From contig CM067512.1 of NCBI GenBank assembly GCA_034509495.1, forward strand, positions 3,488,199 to 3,552,198: DNA of 64,000 nt, read 5' to 3'. Below are positions 59,661 to 64,000 of this stretch, piece by piece. A program made the translations under genes and the position numbers. The notes beneath the pieces were generated by a model. It saw nothing but the letters and a program-made list of their open reading frames with translations, ran no database searches and was not told the DNA's origin. Position 1 is the first letter of the stretch, and each line of letters opens with the position of its first letter. Origin of the DNA: Acestrorhynchus altus. Its lineage: Eukaryota; Chordata; Actinopteri; Characiformes; Acestrorhynchidae.

Positions 59661-59960
59661 AAAACTTTGGGTACCCCACACACTGGTCAAAAGTTTGGAT
59701 ACCCCACACACTGGTCAAAAGTTTGGATACCCCACACACTGGTCAAATGTGTGGGTACCCCACACTCTAGTTAAAGGTTTGGGTAACCCCCCCCCCACCA
59801 CATGCAGTCTGGTCAAAAGTTTGGATACCCCACACACTGGTCAAAAATTTGGGTACCCTACACACACACACACACACTCTGGTCAAAAGTTTGGGTACCC
59901 CACATGCTCTGGTCAAATGTTTGGGTACCCCACATACTCTTTTCAAAAGTTTGTGGACAC
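59650..59960 (+). repeat. 28-bp minisatellite
   Basis: About ten copies of 'ctggtcaaaagtttgg' plus 'gtaccccacaca' (unit about 28 bp), with one copy expanded by (CA)n and one by a C-run. It starts exactly where the preceding MITE ends, whose last bases (ctctggtcaaa) resemble the unit. Confidence 0.92.
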
Positions 59961-61042
59961 AGGCAATGAGCAAATGGGAGAGAGTGTGATGCGGTGAGAG
60001 GGTTAGGCAGGGAGGGAGTGTGGGGGAGCAACATTGCAGCTCTGACCACTGTGTTCTTTGTCACCTCCCTTACCCTTCCGTGATGGAGGTCACTGTGCTC
60101 ATGAACTCGGCCTGGATTGGTGTCTACCATAGGGGGAGGAGACAGGTCTTGGCTTTGTGATTGGCGCACATACCCTCAGAATAATGCTGTTTTTGTACTA
60201 TATACATCAAAGTCCATGTAATGCATATCTGGATCTCACTGGTGCAGTGGAGATCCCCGGACCTTCATGAAATTAATCAGCTGTTAGTCTCCTGTCCTTG
60301 GATTTTCTTAAAGGATCAAATGAACACGGCCCTGTCCTGAGGGGACTAGGTCAACATTCTCCAGATCTGTGTCTCGATATAATCCTATCTCGAAGGTCTA
60401 CAGACAGTTCCTTAGACTTCATGTCTTGGTTTGTGCTCTGACCTGCACTGTCTTCTATGAGACCTTATATAAACAGGTGTGTCTTACAAATCATGTCCAA
60501 TCAGCTGAATTGACCACAGGTCTCCAATCAAGCTGCAGAAACATCTGAAGGATGAAACAAGACGAACCTGAGCTCAGTTTTGAATACTGTGAATACTTAT
60601 GTACATGGTAAGTTTTTTTACATTTAATTTTTAATAAATTTCCAAAAATGTCCTCCATCATCATGGGGTCTTTTGAAATAATGCTGTAAAATAACATGCA
60701 AAAAGTAAAACCTTTCTGGATGCTCTGTATGACTATAAGTGAAATCACTAATGTTGATGTTTTGAACATTTAAAATAACGCTAGAACTGAAAAAGGCTTG
60801 ATTGTGACAATCTGACTCCAGAAAAGCTGAATTTTACACCTCAACTCTGCAACGTTTAGCTCTGAGGATGGAGAATATATAATTCATATATAATTCATTC
60901 TTCTTATATTTATATGAGAATCCAAAATTTCTGAAACCAAATAATGCAAAAAATAAGAAAAAAAAAAAATCCTACCAATCAAAAGACAGCGTGTTCTCTG
61001 GCCCACAGATGTAAACCATTAATAACATCGATGCACCAACAT

Positions 61043-61170
61043 AAAGGATACAAGGTGCTTCAAGGAACCTACAGTAAAAAGACAATTCTAAGAGGTTGCT
61101 CCACAGTTTCAAACTTAATAACATGCAACTTCATAACATCCCTCAAGGACCTTGTACTTTTTACAGTGTG
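61043..61170. mobile_element. Foldback MITE copy
   Basis: 'acaaggtgcttcaaggaacc' and 'caaggaccttgtacttttta' form inverted ends, as at 17886-18070. Confidence 0.65.
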
Positions 61171-62579
61171 TTTCCATCGACACTGTCAAAAGCAACATGT
61201 GAAGAAGTCCAAATTTACTGGGTCATGCAAACAAAACAAAGATTAAAATGAATTCATGTCCTGGGTTCATTTTTTAATTTTGTAAAATAAAAATGAAAAT
61301 ATAAAACAAACTGCTGTTTGTTTTACGGCTTTAGATTTAGAAACAAATTCTAAAATAATATATATTTTTTCAATTTGGGATTATCATTTAAATAGGAAAG
61401 GAATAAATGATAAACAGAATAATAACAGCAGGAAATCATGTTTAATTGTTTGGAATGAGTGCATTTGAAAACATAATGTAACAGTTCTAGTTAGAATATA
61501 GCTCTGTGTTGCATAAACATTATATGACAAACACCAGCTTTCTGTTTTCATTTTTCTGACTTAACAGCAGTGTTTAGTGCTTTTGAAGCAGTTGTTGTTT
61601 GATCATGTTCATTATGGTAATTTTGTAAAAATGAGTAAAAATAAATGAGCAATCATACACAGATTTTTCTCATTTATATTCAGTACATTTAAGACTGCTG
61701 TTCTATGTGTTCTACGGCCAAACCCTTCACTGTGGCCTGGTGTGAATATCCTGTGGATGCGTCTCTAATCCTGAAAAGTGTGATTTTTATGCTTTATTTA
61801 CTTTAATGTCCATTTGTATTTTAGTATGTGGTCTGTGATTTTTGGGAAATCGCTGGATAGAAATGATGAAATGATATGTTTGGATTTTTTTTTAAATCTG
61901 GAGTAAATTACCAAACAATACTTTCAGAGCAATAATACATTCATTTTCCACCCGTTTTCCTGGTCAGGCTTGTGTTGGGTCTGGACCCTACTCCGCACTT
62001 CATTGCGTCGAGATTCTTCCCCGTTGGATGTAGAGCCAGTCCATCATTGGTTCTTACATGGACATGGTTCGTCATGCTTTATAAGTCTAGATGCAAAAGG
62101 TACAGAGTTTGTTGAGCAGAAAGGTGATTAAGTGGGTTAACTCACAACACTGTGTAACACACTGTAACAGTGATACACATTGAATGCTCTGGGCACTTGA
62201 AAGATGAACTTATAAAGTAGTACTTTGTCAAGTGTTCAGATAATATCCTATAAAACTTCTGTTGGACCGACTCCAAATAAATCGACACATAAGAAAGACT
62301 GCTGATTTACTTTAATAACTCATTATTATATAAATTATTTTACTGCAGATGAATTTGAGTGAGCAGATTCACTCTCTTGACAGAAGACAAATGGCTTTTT
62401 TATTGCAAGTATCATCATTCTATTGATGAGAGGTTCGTAGATGAGAAAGGAAAGGGCGTCATTCATGAACATTCTTCATCATCTTGAATAAGACTCTGAG
62501 TTTTACCCAGCAAATGTCAACTGACACCCAGTTTAATAATAGTTTTAATACAACACTCTCTATAGAGATGATCAATCAG

Positions 62580-63355
62580 GCATCAAACAGAGGACAAATG
62601 TTTAGACACCCTTCTAATGAATGCATTCAGTATTTGCACTAAATTACTGACCCAGATGTGCAACACAGTTTGTCTAGCTGTCCTCATCTAACCTGAAAGA
62701 AGTACTGCTAATAGAATAGGACTGGCGATATGGATAAAAATCGTATCCTAAATATATTTGACCTGAATGACTATATACATATGATATATGATGTGTTATA
62801 CAACGTGAAAAATGAGGACCCAAATGAAATCCTTGATCTCTTTAATTATATAAATGTAATGAAAATTGATCTTTATTTCTTCTTTATACATTGTCATCTT
62901 TATGCCAGAGCTCTGTCTAACACCTCCATGGTGTGTATGTGAGAACGTGCATGAGTGCAGATGGGAGCAGAGTTCGAGGAGCAGCTGAGGGAAGGGGCAG
63001 AGATAAGAAAGTGAGCAGAATTTTTTTTTTTTGTTTCAAGATCAAAACAGAACATTAATTAAAAACCTTAGCGAATGTCTTGCTCAGTTTATATCCTGAT
63101 ACTGATATAAATATCAATATGTTGCCCAGCCCTACAATAGAATAAACAAACATGAATCTCCTGGCACCATGCCAGGAGCTTTTGCGTTGAGTTGGGGGAT
63201 AAGGTAGGACGACCACCTGACTCACCAGCCTTTTTGTGGTCTACGCAGATAAAACTCACAGATGCTGTAAATGATCCAAAAGAATTGAATACCTTGATTC
63301 GGGGCAATAATAAATGAACAGGTGTCTCAGTACTTTTGACCATATTGTGTATTAA
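62580..63355 (+). mobile_element. Tc1-type MITE interrupted by a nested element
   Basis: The left part 62580-62717 and the right part 63136-63355 together follow the consensus seen at 28615-28935; the continuity is broken by the insertion at 62718-63135. Confidence 0.75.
62718..63135. mobile_element. Nested hAT-like MITE with near 8-bp target duplication
   Basis: It is flanked by AATAGAAT at 62710-62717 and at 63136-63143. The left end 'aggactggcgatatgg' and the reverse complement of the right end 'agggctgggcaacatattg' are imperfect inverted repeats. An 8-bp duplication is the hAT signature. No transposase is present. Confidence 0.7.
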
Positions 63356-63453
63356 AAAATCTACTGGACACGTGTCAAGAAGCACCAGCTATTCAGGGTG
63401 AAAAGTTGGGACTTTGAAGTCTGACATCTACAGCCGTAGCAAAAACCACATAC

Positions 63454-63962
63454 CTCCATAGTTCATCTCCAGACAGTGTTCTGTTTCTGCAGTGTTACTG
63501 GGTTGAGTAGGGCCCCAGTCTTTAAAGCCCATTTTGATTCCATCAGTCCAGAGCCACATTCCTTCCTGCGCAGAGAAACACATCACTGATTCAGAGATTT
63601 ACAGGGTGAGGCAGGTGATCACCAGTCATTTGGAAATGAATTGAAAAACAGATTATCCAGCAGCACTTACTTCTGCAGCACTAGAGCCAATCCAAGCCTC
63701 TGTGTGATCACCAGAGAGACTTTAATGAGATGTTTCACAAACAGTGTTTTTCTTTGATAGTTCTGGATGGAAGCAAGATTCTCACCATACAACAAACACT
63801 GAACCTAGAACGGAAGGAATAGTCAAATAAGTTGGACTCATATGTCCAAGTGAACTTTACTTTCAAGTCTACTGTCAGTAAAACCTCTGCTTGAGCCCAT
63901 CCAATACCGCGTGAAAAGTACTGAAACATTTGTGGTTCACATGCAGACCATCCATAGGAGCA
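63454..63962 (-). pseudogene. C-type lectin domain gene fragment, frameshifted, 3' exon not found
   Basis: Three exons on the minus strand: 63962-63885 (CSYGWSACEPQMFQYFSRG, then GWAQAE), 63804-63671 and 63565-63454. The middle exon reads YGENLASIQNYQRKTLFVKH, then changes frame to GDHTEAWIGSSAAE; the last reads EGMWLWTDGIKMGFKDWGPT and ETEHCLEMNYG. These are standard C-type lectin blocks (NLASIHS, AWIG, WTDG.. F..W...PN, HC.EMN). In the middle exon a CTCTCT run contains two bases too many: its length of 134 would be 132 (phase 0 to 0) without them. The expected final exon with W(N/D)D..C was not found below 63454, and a canonical Cys-Phe is Met-Phe. It may be a pseudogene, a polymorphic null or an assembly error. 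Upstream exons lie beyond the window. Confidence 0.75.
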
Positions 63963-64000
63963 CTACTTTTGCCCTGTGAACAGTGGAAAGCTGTGTGGAT

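Larger units (their letters stand above)
59961..63453. other. Intergenic, repeats, no gene identified
   Basis: It contains MITE copies at 61043-61170 and 62580-63355. A GGAAGG|GTAAGG donor-like site at about 60075 on the minus strand follows short open frames that could be a malate synthase first exon, but this is not supported by homology. The remainder is AT-rich without coding signal. Confidence 0.5.

Overview
The window is vertebrate nuclear DNA, almost certainly from a ray-finned (teleost) fish. Genes are split into short exons with GT-AG introns, (GT)n/(CA)n microsatellites are everywhere, and the introns carry Tc1/mariner remnants, palindromic MITEs and tRNA-derived SINEs typical of teleosts. 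Gene order and orientation (noct+, elf2-, mgarp-, ndufc1-, naa15+) match, as far as I recall, human chromosome 4q31.1, so this is a conserved synteny block.

Layout: 1-1380 intergenic; 1701-3965 nocturnin (+); 7350-15206 elf2 ETS factor (-), with a second first exon at 13217-13274, a possible third at 12121-12157 and a distal non-coding first exon near 16.8-17.0 kb; 17.1-20.4 kb repeats; 20427-34838 mgarp (-), with two alternative C-terminal exon blocks; 36511-37707 ndufc1 (-); 39250-50229 naa15 (+), complete in 20 coding exons (867 aa predicted); 52368-59061 a true malate synthase gene (-), 14 exons identified, first exon not found, ending in a peroxisomal PTS1-like tripeptide; 63454-63962 a C-type lectin domain fragment (-) with a 2-bp frameshift, running to the window edge.

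Functionally the block is mixed: circadian/NADPH metabolism (noct), transcription (elf2), mitochondrial proteins (mgarp, ndufc1), co-translational N-terminal acetylation (naa15) and a glyoxylate-cycle enzyme that placental mammals lack (malate synthase). The genes are not an operon; naa15 and ndufc1 are divergent neighbours whose shared intergenic space has been enlarged by SINEs.

The most notable points are the PTS1-tagged malate synthase with a diverged active-site-proximal motif, two naa15 exons whose 3' splice sites sit directly against long (TG)n tracts, the mutually exclusive mgarp C-termini built from a 27-bp coding repeat, the conserved dual-promoter structure of elf2, GC-AG introns in naa15 and malate synthase, and a codon-like antisense ORF in naa15 intron 1. 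All exon borders were derived by hand from splice consensus, reading phase and remembered family sequences; no alignment or transcript data were available.
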